DNA from: Palsa-147 sp049279675 | GTDB taxonomy: Bacteria; Acidobacteriota; Terriglobia; Acidiferrales; UBA7541 | DNA: 64,000 nt | Assembly: GCA_049279675.1 (NCBI GenBank) | Contig: JBAPOP010000138.1 | Location: 1 to 64,000, forward strand | Reading direction: 5' to 3' | In this document: in pieces, positions 17,199-26,630 of the stretch | How the letters are laid out: each line of letters starts with the position of its first letter | How positions within the stretch are numbered: the stretch's first letter is position 1 | Notes under the pieces: generated by a model | Seen by the model: only the letters and a program-made list of their open reading frames with translations | What the model was told of the DNA's origin: nothing | The model's database searches: none | Translations under genes and position numbers: made by a program

Positions 17199-17885
17199 TC
17201 ACATTGAGCCGGTGCTAGTCGAGGCGCTGTGAATTATGTTGTTCGGCACGGACACCGACGAATCCATTCGCACCAGAAATTGTGTCTGGGCCGGCAACTC
17301 GACGTCCTTGCCCTTTTTCTGAACGACATAAGCCGTGCTCCCGACGAGACCGAAAACAGTTCCACGGATCACGTGACTGAACACGGCTCCGACGATCGAG
17401 CCGCCGCCAGTGCCGATCGCAACATCTTCGACGGTTCCCTTGATATCGCGCTTTTCTTCGATCACGACGCCTTCGACGGTATGCAGATCCTTTCGCGATT
17501 TGCCCATATCCGCACCGCCGTTCGAAATGGCAAGGATGCTCATCTGCGCCGGATAGATGCGGCTCTCGATCTCGATCGATCGGAAAGTGAGGCTCATCGA
17601 GGCTTCTCCGCGGATCACGGCAAAGTGCTTCGGGCGGGAGATGGTTCCGACTTGCCCGTGAATCTTGGCTCCCGCGGGAAGGACCATCAGGCCGTTGTAA
17701 AACACGGGTTCGGACACCACCGCGGTAAACGGATCGCCATTGTGCGCGACCGTAGTGCTGAGTCCGTTCAGCAACGTGATGTGTATTTGCGTGCCTTGCA
17801 GAACTTCCGTGGATTGAGCGTGCGCAAGCGGTGTCAAAACTAAGAAAAAGGACAATAGAGCGCCAAACAACGACAATCGTTTCAT
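17199..17885 (-). CDS. Secreted protein of unknown function, beta-rich
   Basis: 228 residues from ATG 17885, preceded by GGAGGAACG. Clear signal peptide (about 1-24, LAHAQS). The mature part is rich in Val, Thr and Gly and probably beta-stranded, with VLPAGAKIHGQVG and a C-terminal LPAQTQFLVRM that recall the outer beta domain of TrbI/VirB10-like proteins. A glycine-rich segment (about 165-190, GTGGGSIVGAVFSHVIRG) resembles a membrane-active glycine zipper. I do not recognise a family with confidence. Convergent with the PilZ gene. Confidence 0.6.
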   Translation of the reverse strand: MKRLSLFGALLSFFLVLTPLAHAQSTEVLQGTQIHITLLNGLSTTVAHNGDPFTAVVSEPVFYNGLMVLPAGAKIHGQVGTISRPKHFAVIRGEASMSLTFRSIEIESRIYPAQMSILAISNGGADMGKSRKDLHTVEGVVIEEKRDIKGTVEDVAIGTGGGSIVGAVFSHVIRGTVFGLVGSTAYVVQKKGKDVELPAQTQFLVRMDSSVSVPNNIIHSASTSTGSM

Positions 17886-18175
17886 TCGTTCCTCCAGTCC
17901 CCGTTTCGTGGGGTTTGCCGCTGGCGCCGCGGTTCGGATGCGGAGGAGGCATCCGCCGCTAAGATACACCTAACGTCAACGACGTTGCCAGTCATTTGAA
18001 TCGCGCGTCTGGCCGATCGCTTGGATTGGTGAAGCTCGGTTAGCTCCGCCGGGGGTACTGGTACGACACGACTGTAACCGCGGCCAGGTTCTCGCGACGA
18101 CGCGAAATGCTAGCGTTTAAGCAGGGCGGACCTCAGCTTGGGCCCGCCGATTTCATTGTTTGACATGAATCCGAC

Positions 18176-18640
18176 ATGACACGATTTAGGCTACTCGTTT
18201 TATCGTTGCTGCTTGTGGCATGCGCGTCACTCGCGTTCGCGACTGACTTCGCCGTCATCGTGCATCCCTCGAACGCGGCCAAGGCGATGTCGCTCGCCGA
18301 CCTCGGCAAGATTCTGCGTGCGAAGACCACAAGTTGGCCCAGCGGGCGAGTGATCACCGTGGTAATTCGCGATCCGAATTCACCTGCAATGAAATTCGTC
18401 GTCGAAAAGGTGATGGGTGTGGGCGTTGAAGAGGGAAAAGCGATTCTCAATGAAGAGAGCCGCAAGTCGGCGGCATCGATAATCTTCGTGTCAAGCGATG
18501 AGGATATCGTGAAAGCTGTCGAGGCCAACCCGACCGCGATTGGCATCGTGGACGTTTACAACATTACGAGCGGCGTAAAAGTAATCCGGATCGACGACAA
18601 GCAGCCGTTCGATCCTGGGTACGCCTTGAAGGGTCACTAG
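18176..18640 (+). CDS. PstS-like periplasmic phosphate-binding-domain protein
   Basis: 154 residues with a signal peptide (LLVACASLAFA). The mature part resembles one lobe of the phosphate-binding PstS-like family: an opening FAVIVHPSNAAKAMSLADLGKI strand-helix, then RDPNSPAMKFVVEKVMG, and AIGIVDVYN. It is about half the length of true PstS and no ABC transporter is adjacent, so it is more likely a small stand-alone substrate binder or sensor of the PstS-like type found widely in soil bacteria. Followed after 31 bases by a secreted TPR protein, suggesting a two-gene operon. Confidence 0.62.
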   Translation: MTRFRLLVLSLLLVACASLAFATDFAVIVHPSNAAKAMSLADLGKILRAKTTSWPSGRVITVVIRDPNSPAMKFVVEKVMGVGVEEGKAILNEESRKSAASIIFVSSDEDIVKAVEANPTAIGIVDVYNITSGVKVIRIDDKQPFDPGYALKGH

Positions 18641-18671
18641 AATCGTGACTTGCTTTCGGACGCGAGGAGCC

Positions 18672-20207
18672 ATGAAGGTCAAGAGCCCATTCAAATTTGC
18701 ATTCATCGCTGTCTTCGCGATGGGAATCGCGGCGGCGTGTCCGGTCGCGAACGCCCAAAAGTCCGCGTCATCCCGCAACGCGAGCGCACCCGCGATGAAA
18801 TCAGAGAGGGTGCCTGTAACGACGTCGTCGCAGGCAGCCCGTGACGATTACGAGCTCGGCATGTCGCACCGCGAAGATCTGCTTTTCACGGAAGAAGGAA
18901 TCGATTTTTTCCGAAGGTCCGTGAAGGCCGATCCGCACTTTGCTCTTGGCCACGCGACCCTGGCGTTTTTCACAACCGATCCGGCCGAAGAAGTACGCGA
19001 ACTTGCGCTGGCCAAAGCGAATATCTCGCGCGCGACGCCGTCCGAAATACTCCTCATTCAGTGGATGACGGGAACAAAGAACGGGCAGCTCGTCCCGGCG
19101 ATCGCAGCGATGAACGATTTGCTCGCAAAGTATCCGAATGACAAGCGCCTCGCCAATATGTATGGGGAATGGCTCCTCGGCGCGCAGCAGAACTACGATT
19201 TCGCCGCGAAAGTTCTTGAGAAGGTCTTGAAAAATGATCCGGACTATTATCCAGCGCTGAACAATCTCGCCTACAGCTATGCGCTGGGCGGGCGAGCCGA
19301 TTTGGCGCCGCCTTTGATGGATCGCTACGTTGCCGCACTGCCGGGCCAGCCCAATCCGCAGGATTCATACGCGGAGATTCTTCGAATGCTCGGAGATTTC
19401 CCCGACGCGCTCGATCATTATCGGATGGCGCTCCGAATTTCGCCGGTCTTCTTCACTTCGCAGGTCGGCATTGCTTCCACTTACGCCCTGATGGGCGACG
19501 AGGAACGCGCTCGATTCGAATATCTCAAATCGATTGATATGGCGAAGGAACGAACCGATCGGATGGACTACCGAATTCTGTGGGCGATGACCTACTATCG
19601 CGAAAATCGTCCCGGGCTCGCCCGCAAGGCTTTCGGCGAGGTCGCCTTAGAAGCGCACCAACAGAATCTGCCGATCGAAGAAGCCGAGTGCCACCGCGAC
19701 ATGGCGCTATTCAATCCCGACGCGGAAAGCGCGATGGGTGATCTCGACGCGGCGAGCGCTGTGCTCGCCGACAAGCGGCACATCCTGTCGGGAACGCGAG
19801 ACACCGAACTCGCAAAACTCTTGCAGACGCGATCCTACATTGCGGCCCGTGCCGGCAACGTGGACGCCGCGCGAAAAGCGCTCGAAGACTTGAATTCGAT
19901 GGCGCAAACAAACCGTGACAACGTGGTGCAGATTGCGTATCACGCCGCGAATGGCGCCGTCATGCTCCTTCAGGGCGATTATTCGGGTGCGATCTCGGAA
20001 CTCGAGGAAAACTCGCGCGACCCTCTATCATTGCAATTGCTGGCCAACGCGCAGAGCAAGGCGGGCCAGACCGCGGACTCCCAGAAAACGCTCGCGACGC
20101 TGGCGGCCATCAACGATGAAACCATCGAGATGGCGTTCGTAGTTCCGCCTGTGCGTGCGGCGCTGAAATCCAACAGCTCTCCATCGGCGCAACAGACGTC
20201 GCACTAA
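18672..20207 (+). CDS. Secreted TPR-repeat protein
   Basis: 511 residues from ATG 18672, with GAGGAG just upstream. Signal peptide about 1-29 (ACPVANAQK). The remainder is almost entirely helical with several tetratricopeptide repeats, for example FFRRSVKADPHFALGHATLA near 85, VLEKVLKNDPDYYPALNNLA near 190 and ALDHYRMALRISPVFF near 250. Such proteins are periplasmic scaffolds for protein-protein contact. It is probably co-transcribed with the phosphate-binding-like gene upstream. Partner unknown. Confidence 0.75.
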   Translation: MKVKSPFKFAFIAVFAMGIAAACPVANAQKSASSRNASAPAMKSERVPVTTSSQAARDDYELGMSHREDLLFTEEGIDFFRRSVKADPHFALGHATLAFFTTDPAEEVRELALAKANISRATPSEILLIQWMTGTKNGQLVPAIAAMNDLLAKYPNDKRLANMYGEWLLGAQQNYDFAAKVLEKVLKNDPDYYPALNNLAYSYALGGRADLAPPLMDRYVAALPGQPNPQDSYAEILRMLGDFPDALDHYRMALRISPVFFTSQVGIASTYALMGDEERARFEYLKSIDMAKERTDRMDYRILWAMTYYRENRPGLARKAFGEVALEAHQQNLPIEEAECHRDMALFNPDAESAMGDLDAASAVLADKRHILSGTRDTELAKLLQTRSYIAARAGNVDAARKALEDLNSMAQTNRDNVVQIAYHAANGAVMLLQGDYSGAISELEENSRDPLSLQLLANAQSKAGQTADSQKTLATLAAINDETIEMAFVVPPVRAALKSNSSPSAQQTSH

Positions 20208-20300
20208 ATCAAGCCAATGATCTGAATGCGCGGCGCGGCTTTCGCCGTATCTGTCCGTATGCTAGACTCCCGCCTGCGGGAAAAATTCCTGCGGATCGGT

Positions 20301-20404
<104 letters not shown>

Positions 20405-20438
20405 TCTCATCGCTACCGGGGCGGCGGAAAAATTCTAC

Positions 20439-22208
20439 ATGGCTTACCAGGTCATCGCGCGTAAGTGGCGTCCTCAAACTTTTGCTGATGTTGTGGGCCA
20501 GCGTCACGTCACGCAAACTCTCGAAAATGCAATAAAAGCGAATCGCGTGGCGCACGCGTATATTTTTTCGGGCGTGCGAGGCGTTGGAAAGACCACGACG
20601 GCGCGAATTCTCGCAAAAGCGATGAACTGCGTCAAAGGCCCGACCGCCACGCCGTGTAACGAGTGCGACTCCTGCCGCGAAATCACCTCGGGAAATTCCC
20701 TCGATGTTCTCGAGATTGACGCGGCATCGAATCGCGGTATCGACCAGATTCGCGAATTGCGCGAGATGGTGCGGTACGCCGCGCTCGGCCGCTACAAGAT
20801 TGTGATCCTAGACGAAGCGCATCAATTGACGGATGAAGCCTCAAACGCGCTGCTGAAGACGCTCGAAGAACCTCCGGAGAAAGTGATTTTTATCCTGGCG
20901 ACAACGCAGCCGGAAGATCTCGCGGACACGATCAAGTCGCGCGCGCAATTGTTTCAGTTCCGGGCGCTCACGTTCGCTGAAATTTCCGACGCGATCACCC
21001 GAATTGCAAAAGCCGAAAATCTCAAGATAGATTCCGGCGCGGTTGCGGTGATGGCTCGCGCCGCGGAAGGCAGCCTCCGCGATTCGCTGTCGCTCCTCGA
21101 ACAGGCACTGGCCTATTGCGGCGACCATATCACCGACGCGCAGGTGCGCGAGCTTCTCGGCGTCGTCGCCGAAGATATCCTCGATCAATTGATCACCGCG
21201 ATTCACGGACAATCCACCGAGCAGGCACTCGCGTTGGTCCACCGGCTCATTGCCGAAGGACACAATCTCCAGCACTTCTGCCGTGAAGCGATACGACACG
21301 TTCGAAATCTTCTGGTCGCGAAAGTTTGCGGCGAAGAATCCGAGTTAATCACAGCGCCTGTCGATGAGCGCCCACGGCTTGGTGAGCAGACGGCTTTTTT
21401 CGGCGAAGAGGACTTGACGCGTTTTTTTCAGATTTTGCTTTCGACCGATGATGACCTTAGACGGAAACCCGACCCGCGCCTCCATCTTGAGCTTGGCCTG
21501 CTGAAGTTGGTCACGGCGAAGCGCCTCGCGCCTCTCGAAGAAGTTATCGCTGGAATGCGCGAAGGCGGGTCACCGCGGGCGGCGTCTCCTGCGAAGTCGT
21601 TTGCTGCAACAGCGTCAGCTGCGCCGACGGCTCCGATCGCGGCTCGCACCGCGCCAGCCTCAACGATGCCAACACCGCCAACAACAAAGGGAGAGCCGCG
21701 CGCGCGCTATGCCGTTCCTACTGGCGCCGCAGGCTCGAGCCCGCGCAGTAGCGCGCCCGAACCCGCTCCGGCAAGAAACTCGCCGGCCGCGGCACTGCCT
21801 CCGCGCGTCGTAGCAAATTCAATTGAAGCCGAGACCAGTGGCCTTGCCGCTGCGCAGTACCAAGCCATCAAAGCCGCGCTCCAAGAACAAAAATTTCTGT
21901 CCTCGATGGTCGAATACGTGACTCGTTGGGAGCTCGAAGGAAACGAAATCCGGCTTTTCTTTCCGATGGACAAACGCACGCTCGCCGAAATGTTGCAAGC
22001 TCGCGACCCGATGGAACGTTTGCGCACTTTGACGAGCGAGGTGATCGGACAGCCGCTGCGCGTGTGTGTTAAACTGGAGCCAGTTCGAACGGGAGTAGCA
22101 CGAGGTTCGGATTTGCAGGCGCGGTTTGAGCAGGATCCCATCGTGCGGGCGATGCTCGAACGGTTCGGCGGGCGCATTTCGGGTGTGAAGCGCCGAGGCG
22201 AGGAATAA
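20439..22208 (+). CDS. dnaX: DNA polymerase III subunit gamma/tau
   Basis: 589 residues. Start MAYQVIARKWRPQTF is the usual DnaX N-terminus. Clamp-loader AAA+ ATPase with Walker A GVRGVGKT (45-52), four zinc Cys (64, 73, 76, 79), a DEAHQLTDEA Walker B and an ATTQPEDL sensor. A low-complexity Ala/Pro/Thr linker (about 395-485) leads to a C-terminal tau-like domain (about 490-580), so the tau form is encoded. I did not identify a frameshift site for a short gamma product. It loads the sliding clamp at replication forks and heads an operon with ybaB and recR. Confidence 0.97.
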   Translation: MAYQVIARKWRPQTFADVVGQRHVTQTLENAIKANRVAHAYIFSGVRGVGKTTTARILAKAMNCVKGPTATPCNECDSCREITSGNSLDVLEIDAASNRGIDQIRELREMVRYAALGRYKIVILDEAHQLTDEASNALLKTLEEPPEKVIFILATTQPEDLADTIKSRAQLFQFRALTFAEISDAITRIAKAENLKIDSGAVAVMARAAEGSLRDSLSLLEQALAYCGDHITDAQVRELLGVVAEDILDQLITAIHGQSTEQALALVHRLIAEGHNLQHFCREAIRHVRNLLVAKVCGEESELITAPVDERPRLGEQTAFFGEEDLTRFFQILLSTDDDLRRKPDPRLHLELGLLKLVTAKRLAPLEEVIAGMREGGSPRAASPAKSFAATASAAPTAPIAARTAPASTMPTPPTTKGEPRARYAVPTGAAGSSPRSSAPEPAPARNSPAAALPPRVVANSIEAETSGLAAAQYQAIKAALQEQKFLSSMVEYVTRWELEGNEIRLFFPMDKRTLAEMLQARDPMERLRTLTSEVIGQPLRVCVKLEPVRTGVARGSDLQARFEQDPIVRAMLERFGGRISGVKRRGEE

Positions 22209-22211
22209 CCC

Positions 22212-22538
22212 ATGGAAGTAAAAGCCCTGCAGCAGATGCTCTCGCAATTCCGAACGGCACAGGAACGCCTTGAGAAGCAAATTCAGGAAATCCACGTCGA
22301 AGCCAGCACCGGCGGCGGCATGGTGACCGTGAAGATGAACGGCCAGAAGCAGCTCACCGAAGTACGCATTGAGCCGGAAGTGTTTTCGAGCAAGGATCAG
22401 GAAATGCTGCAAGACTTGGTCCGCGCTGCAGTGAACGAGGCGACGCGTCGCGTGGACGACGAACTCTCGAAGCAGGTCAAAGATCTAACCGGCGGCCTTT
22501 CAGGATTGAGTGGGTTGAAGATCCCGGGATTGTTCTAG
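22212..22538 (+). CDS. ybaB: YbaB/EbfC nucleoid-associated protein
   Basis: 108 residues with the usual tweezer architecture: N-terminal helix (QQMLSQFRTAQERLEKQIQEI), central strands with MVTVKMNGQKQLTEVRIEPE, then a helix with DLVRAAVNEATRRVDDE and a Gly/Leu-rich tail. The dimer binds DNA and is nearly always encoded between dnaX and recR, as here; it starts three bases after dnaX ends. Confidence 0.95.
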   Translation: MEVKALQQMLSQFRTAQERLEKQIQEIHVEASTGGGMVTVKMNGQKQLTEVRIEPEVFSSKDQEMLQDLVRAAVNEATRRVDDELSKQVKDLTGGLSGLSGLKIPGLF

Positions 22539-22614
22539 TCCTGGATGAATTTCGGCATTTCTAAGTTCTCTGCTTGTTCCGCAGTCCCTTCTCTCAGTAC
22601 GTTTCAGGAGTCAC

Positions 22615-23214
22615 ATGCCAGATTACGCCCCGTCCGTAACGCGATTGATTGACGAGTTGAAGCGCCTGCCGGGAATTGGGCAGAAGACGGCGCAACGGCT
22701 CGCGTTTCACCTCCTTCGCGTGGACAAAGAACGTGCGCTCGCGCTCTCGGACGCGATTCGCGAGGCGAAAGAAAAAGTCCGCGAGTGCTCCGTCTGCAAC
22801 AACATTACGGATTCCGATCCATGTTTTTACTGCGCCAGCGCGACGCGGAACCGAAAAATCATCTGCGTCGTCGAAGATTCGCCGAACATCATGGCGATCG
22901 AAAAGACGCGCCAGTTCGACGGCATGTATCACGTCCTTGGCGGCGCGCTTTCACCGCTGCAGGGAATCGGGCCCGATCAACTCAAAATCAAAAGCCTCAT
23001 CGAGCGGCTGAAAGGCGGGACGGTGGAAGAAATTATTCTGGCCACGAATCCCACCGCCGAGGGCGAGGCGACTGCCGTTTATCTCTCGAAGCTCATTAAG
23101 CCGCTTGGCGTCCGCGCGACGCGCATCGCGATGGGAATTCCAGTGGGCTCCGATCTCGAATATGCCGACGAGGTCACGATGATGAAAGCGATGGAAGGCC
23201 GCCGCGACCTGTGA
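22615..23214 (+). CDS. recR: Recombination mediator RecR
   Basis: 199 residues, full length. N-terminal helix-hairpin-helix (LKRLPGIGQKTAQRLAFHLL), zinc finger C58-x2-C...C-x2-C (CSVCNNITDSDPCFYC) and Toprim domain from about 80 with VVEDSPNIMAIEKT, ending in the Walker-like EYADEVTM segment. Acts with RecF/RecO to load RecA on gapped DNA. CAGGAG precedes the ATG. Third gene of the dnaX operon. Confidence 0.97.
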   Translation: MPDYAPSVTRLIDELKRLPGIGQKTAQRLAFHLLRVDKERALALSDAIREAKEKVRECSVCNNITDSDPCFYCASATRNRKIICVVEDSPNIMAIEKTRQFDGMYHVLGGALSPLQGIGPDQLKIKSLIERLKGGTVEEIILATNPTAEGEATAVYLSKLIKPLGVRATRIAMGIPVGSDLEYADEVTMMKAMEGRRDL

Positions 23215-23355
23215 CTCCTCGCGCCGGCGCATGTTTGCTGCGTCTCAGCGCAACACCTCGAAGAAATTCCTCCTCGAATCCCGATTTGTAGTAATTTGAG
23301 CGCAAGCAAATCGGCGGCTCCGCACAGTATCAATCGGAGCCCAGCGAGGTGCCAC

Positions 23356-23667
23356 GTGCCTCAACTCGACCAGTACATGGCGCGGTACGATCACGAGCAC
23401 ACCAACCCGTGGAACAAACTTCTTCACGCGGTAGGAATTCCAATCATCCTCGCTGGAATCGTGCTGCTGGCGATGATGCACTGGCGGCTCGGCGCCGCGC
23501 TGTTTGTCGGCGGATGGATCATGAATTTCCTCGGCCATCGAATCGAGGGCAATAAGCCCGCTTTTTTCCAGGGACTGATATATTTCCTGGTGGGCCCGTT
23601 GTGGGTTGCGAAGGAGTTTAAGGACGCGGTGTTCAGTGGCCGGCGCAAATTCCCAGTCGCGCACTGA
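23356..23667 (+). CDS. DUF962/Mpo1-like membrane protein
   Basis: 103 residues from GTG 23356, supported by the GCGAGGTG ribosome site just upstream. Two to three membrane helices. The pattern DHEHTNPWNKLLHAVGIP and GHRIEGNKPAFFQG matches the DUF962/YGL010w (yeast Mpo1 dioxygenase) family, including the conserved histidines that bind iron in Mpo1. Yeast Mpo1 alpha-oxidises 2-hydroxy fatty acids; whether the bacterial form does is unknown. Downstream of recR with a 141-base gap, so probably separate. Confidence 0.8.
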   Translation: MPQLDQYMARYDHEHTNPWNKLLHAVGIPIILAGIVLLAMMHWRLGAALFVGGWIMNFLGHRIEGNKPAFFQGLIYFLVGPLWVAKEFKDAVFSGRRKFPVAH

Positions 23668-23887
23668 ATCGAACTGAAACAGTACTCAGGAATATCCCGC
23701 GCCCCCTGCCCGCAGAGGCTCGGCTAGACCAAGATTTGACCTCAACGCATTGAAATCATTGAAGTTGCACCTTTACTCAGAAATATCGACTCCGATTATC
23801 ATGAGTAACTTTTTCGAACATCGCCGTTCGTAGTGGCCCACTGTGAACGCACCGATGTTAAGCTGAAAAAACGCTCAGAGGTAGGCG

Positions 23888-26551
23888 GTGGCAGACCTGA
23901 ACACACTAGACGATCCGGGATCCCTGAAGCGTCGAAGCACGCGCGTCGTGCAGGCCGTTCCCATCATTGTGTCCGGCGCCGACGCTCTGGGCCAATCGTT
24001 CAAGGAGCGGACGTCTACCGTGATGGTCAACTGTCACGGTTGCAAGTACCAATCAAAACATTACGTCCCGAAAAATTCGTGGGTCTCGCTGGAAATTCCG
24101 CGTCAGGAATCCTCCGCGCCGATGTTCGTTGTGCGAGGCCGTGTCGTCTGGGTGCAGCGGCCGCGCACGGTGCGGGAATTGTTTCAGATCGGCGTCGAAT
24201 TTGAAATCGCCGGGAATTACTGGGGAATCGCATTTCCTCCCGAAGATTGGTACACGGGCGCGACCGGCCTCACGGGCGACATTCCGGCGCCAGCGCATCG
24301 TGCCGCGCCATTAGGCGGAGCCGATCCGGGTGAGCCACCGAAACCGCCTGCGCCAGATAAGAAACTCGAAATAGTTCCCCAAGCAGCGATGTCGAATTCG
24401 CCGTCGACGGCGTCAACTCACCCACATACGCCTGACGCCGCGCAAACGCCAGCCGTCGTTTCTATCCTCGGCCCCACGCCGGCAGACCTTGCGAAAGAGA
24501 TGGAGCGGCTGGTCGCCGAAGCGAAACACAGCTTGCATCAAGTGGCGAGGTACGAAAGCCGCACCGCAGTCTCCGAGGAAATGGAAGCGACGCGCGCCAA
24601 GATGGACGCGCAAGTGAGAGAAGCCGTCGATCACGCTGTGCAGGCGTCGGTCTCGCGTGTGTCGGAGCAAGCACTGCAGGTCGTCGTGCAGCAATCGGCC
24701 TTCCAGACAGCATCGATCGTCGAGAATGCGCGAGCCGCCACAGAACAGGGCCGCGCTGAAATGGAAGCGCAGCTTCGGCAATCGCTCGAAGCCGCGGTCC
24801 ACGAGAATGCGTCGAAGGCCGCGGAGCAAGCCGTCCGCCAAGCGGCCGAATCAACCACGTCGGCAACACTCCATCAAGCTGTCGATGACGCTGTCTCGAA
24901 GGCGATCGCGGACCGAGCTGCAGTGCCCGATTTCTTCGCCACCGATGACGCGGCGCGAGGACGAAGCGAACAGCTTCAGCGCGAAGTGGAAGAGGCTGCG
25001 GCCAAAGCGCGGGCACACAGTGTCGAGCAGGTTCAGAACGAAGCGGGCGCTGTGGCGAACCGCTGGCAAAATGAGCTTCAGGCGTCGCTCGATGGCGCGT
25101 CACAAAAACTCAACGAGCAACTCGCTCGCGTATCTCAAGCCATCGTCGAACAAACAGAACACGACATCGCTGCGCGGAATTCGAATCTGAGAATTGCGTT
25201 CGAAGACGCGACGGCCGGCGCCCAAAGAGCGATCGAGGAAATCAAGACCACTGTTGCCCAAGAACAATCCCGCGCCGAAGCCACGAAGAACGAAATTCAA
25301 GAAGCAGCGCGCACCGCGTTGGACGGAACGCGACAGCAGCTGGAACAATTGAGTTCGTCGCATCTCGCCGAAATCGGCCGGCTAGCCGACGGCTTAGTGG
25401 CCGAGAAGGCCCAGCAACTCGAACCAGCGCTCCAGGCTTCCGCTCAGCAAATCTTTCATCAGGTCGCTGCGGAAATCGCGAATCAACTTTCGCCCCAAAT
25501 CGATTCGGCGCGAAAAGTCGCCGCGGAACTGGCGGCCGCGCGGTCGGAAGCCGAGGGCGCGCGAAACGCGCTTCAGACGCGGCTCGGGGAAGCTGCCGAG
25601 GAATCGTTGCGCGGGGCCCTCGACCGGCTGAGAGAGCAGTCCGAGCAATTTCCGGCGCAATTTGAGGAAGGCCTGCGCGCGCGGCTGAAAAAAGCCGAGG
25701 AAGAGCTCGAAACAAAAACAACGGAAGCGATGCATGCCACTTTCGAATCCCTCCTAAAGGCCTCCGACTGGTACTCGAAGAAAGCGCAAACCAGCATGCA
25801 GTCGTCTCTTGAGAAAGCCGTTGAGCACTCTACGAACTCGCTGCATGAGCGCGCGGCGGAGACGTCGCGTAAATTCACGTCCGAGCTCGACGGTTACAGC
25901 CGCAACTACGTCCAGCACGCGCAAAACCAAATGGAAGAGGCGGCGAACGACGTCGCGACCCGCGTCGGAGAGCGCGTCAAGGAGACGGCTGACACAACTT
26001 CGGCAACGTTTGCCGATGAAGTCCACCGCATTGCGAGCAATACACTCAGCCAATTCGAAGATGTTTCGCGCGACTCCACCGAGCGCATGCAGGCGGAAAT
26101 GGCGCAGTCACAGGGGCAGTCGCTTGCGGAATTCCGAGGCATGCTTGACGAACGCGTGGCGCAGGGGCTCGAGCGCGCTACCGTGAACCTCGAAGCTCAA
26201 CTCAAGCCGCTGATCGAGAATTGGCAGTCGCAGCGAGAAGATCAGCAGCGCGCGTGGATGGAACAAGTCCAACACGCGACCGATGAATCCATCGACCACT
26301 TCAAGACGCGCCTCGAGAACGCTTCGAATTCATGGCTGCTCGCCTCGGCGACAACCTTGGGACAGCATTCGCAGGCCGTGATCGAAACACTCGCGCAATT
26401 AGCAGAAAAGCGGCTGAGAGATGCGTGTTCCGACGTCCTCGCGGGAATGGGCGACACGATTCGCCAGCGCCTGATGAGTATTTCCACCGGCATCGGCACG
26501 CCCGAGAAGACGGCAGAAAAACCCGAAGACAAGGGCTCCGACAATAAGTAG
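23888..26551 (+). CDS. PilZ-like domain fused to very long coiled coil
   Basis: 887 residues from GTG 23888 with GAGGTAGG upstream. Residues about 12-125 form a PilZ-like barrel with RRSTR (RxxxR), but the second c-di-GMP motif is degenerate (VNCHGCKY), so nucleotide binding is doubtful. A Pro/Ala linker (about 128-200) leads to about 650 residues that are nearly all Ala, Glu, Gln, Arg and Ser with no proline, a continuous helical or coiled-coil rod similar in composition to chemoreceptor or apolipoprotein-type helices. No signal peptide or membrane span, so cytoplasmic. Function unknown; a structural or scaffolding role is plausible. A terminator follows directly. Confidence 0.7.
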   Translation: MADLNTLDDPGSLKRRSTRVVQAVPIIVSGADALGQSFKERTSTVMVNCHGCKYQSKHYVPKNSWVSLEIPRQESSAPMFVVRGRVVWVQRPRTVRELFQIGVEFEIAGNYWGIAFPPEDWYTGATGLTGDIPAPAHRAAPLGGADPGEPPKPPAPDKKLEIVPQAAMSNSPSTASTHPHTPDAAQTPAVVSILGPTPADLAKEMERLVAEAKHSLHQVARYESRTAVSEEMEATRAKMDAQVREAVDHAVQASVSRVSEQALQVVVQQSAFQTASIVENARAATEQGRAEMEAQLRQSLEAAVHENASKAAEQAVRQAAESTTSATLHQAVDDAVSKAIADRAAVPDFFATDDAARGRSEQLQREVEEAAAKARAHSVEQVQNEAGAVANRWQNELQASLDGASQKLNEQLARVSQAIVEQTEHDIAARNSNLRIAFEDATAGAQRAIEEIKTTVAQEQSRAEATKNEIQEAARTALDGTRQQLEQLSSSHLAEIGRLADGLVAEKAQQLEPALQASAQQIFHQVAAEIANQLSPQIDSARKVAAELAAARSEAEGARNALQTRLGEAAEESLRGALDRLREQSEQFPAQFEEGLRARLKKAEEELETKTTEAMHATFESLLKASDWYSKKAQTSMQSSLEKAVEHSTNSLHERAAETSRKFTSELDGYSRNYVQHAQNQMEEAANDVATRVGERVKETADTTSATFADEVHRIASNTLSQFEDVSRDSTERMQAEMAQSQGQSLAEFRGMLDERVAQGLERATVNLEAQLKPLIENWQSQREDQQRAWMEQVQHATDESIDHFKTRLENASNSWLLASATTLGQHSQAVIETLAQLAEKRLRDACSDVLAGMGDTIRQRLMSISTGIGTPEKTAEKPEDKGSDNK

Positions 26552-26581
26552 GCGGTCGTGTCATGCTGGGGCCGCTTTTTT
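26552..26581 (+). terminator. Rho-independent terminator
   Basis: GCGGTC (26552-26557) pairs with GGCCGC (26570-26575), six pairs including one G-T, followed directly by six T residues. It starts at the base after the stop codon of the long coiled-coil gene. Confidence 0.7.
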
Positions 26582-26630
26582 ATGAGCGCGCCGATTCGGT
26601 CGAAATCCCGCAAACCGTTATAATCATCGA

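Noticed and set aside
21601..21813. Gln/Arg-rich frame inside dnaX
   Set aside because: It is a shifted reading of the Ala/Pro/Thr linker of DnaX.
24462..25103. 213-codon minus-strand frame opposite the coiled-coil gene
   Set aside because: Arg/Pro/Leu-rich shadow caused by the repetitive Ala/Glu codons of the real gene; no ribosome site.
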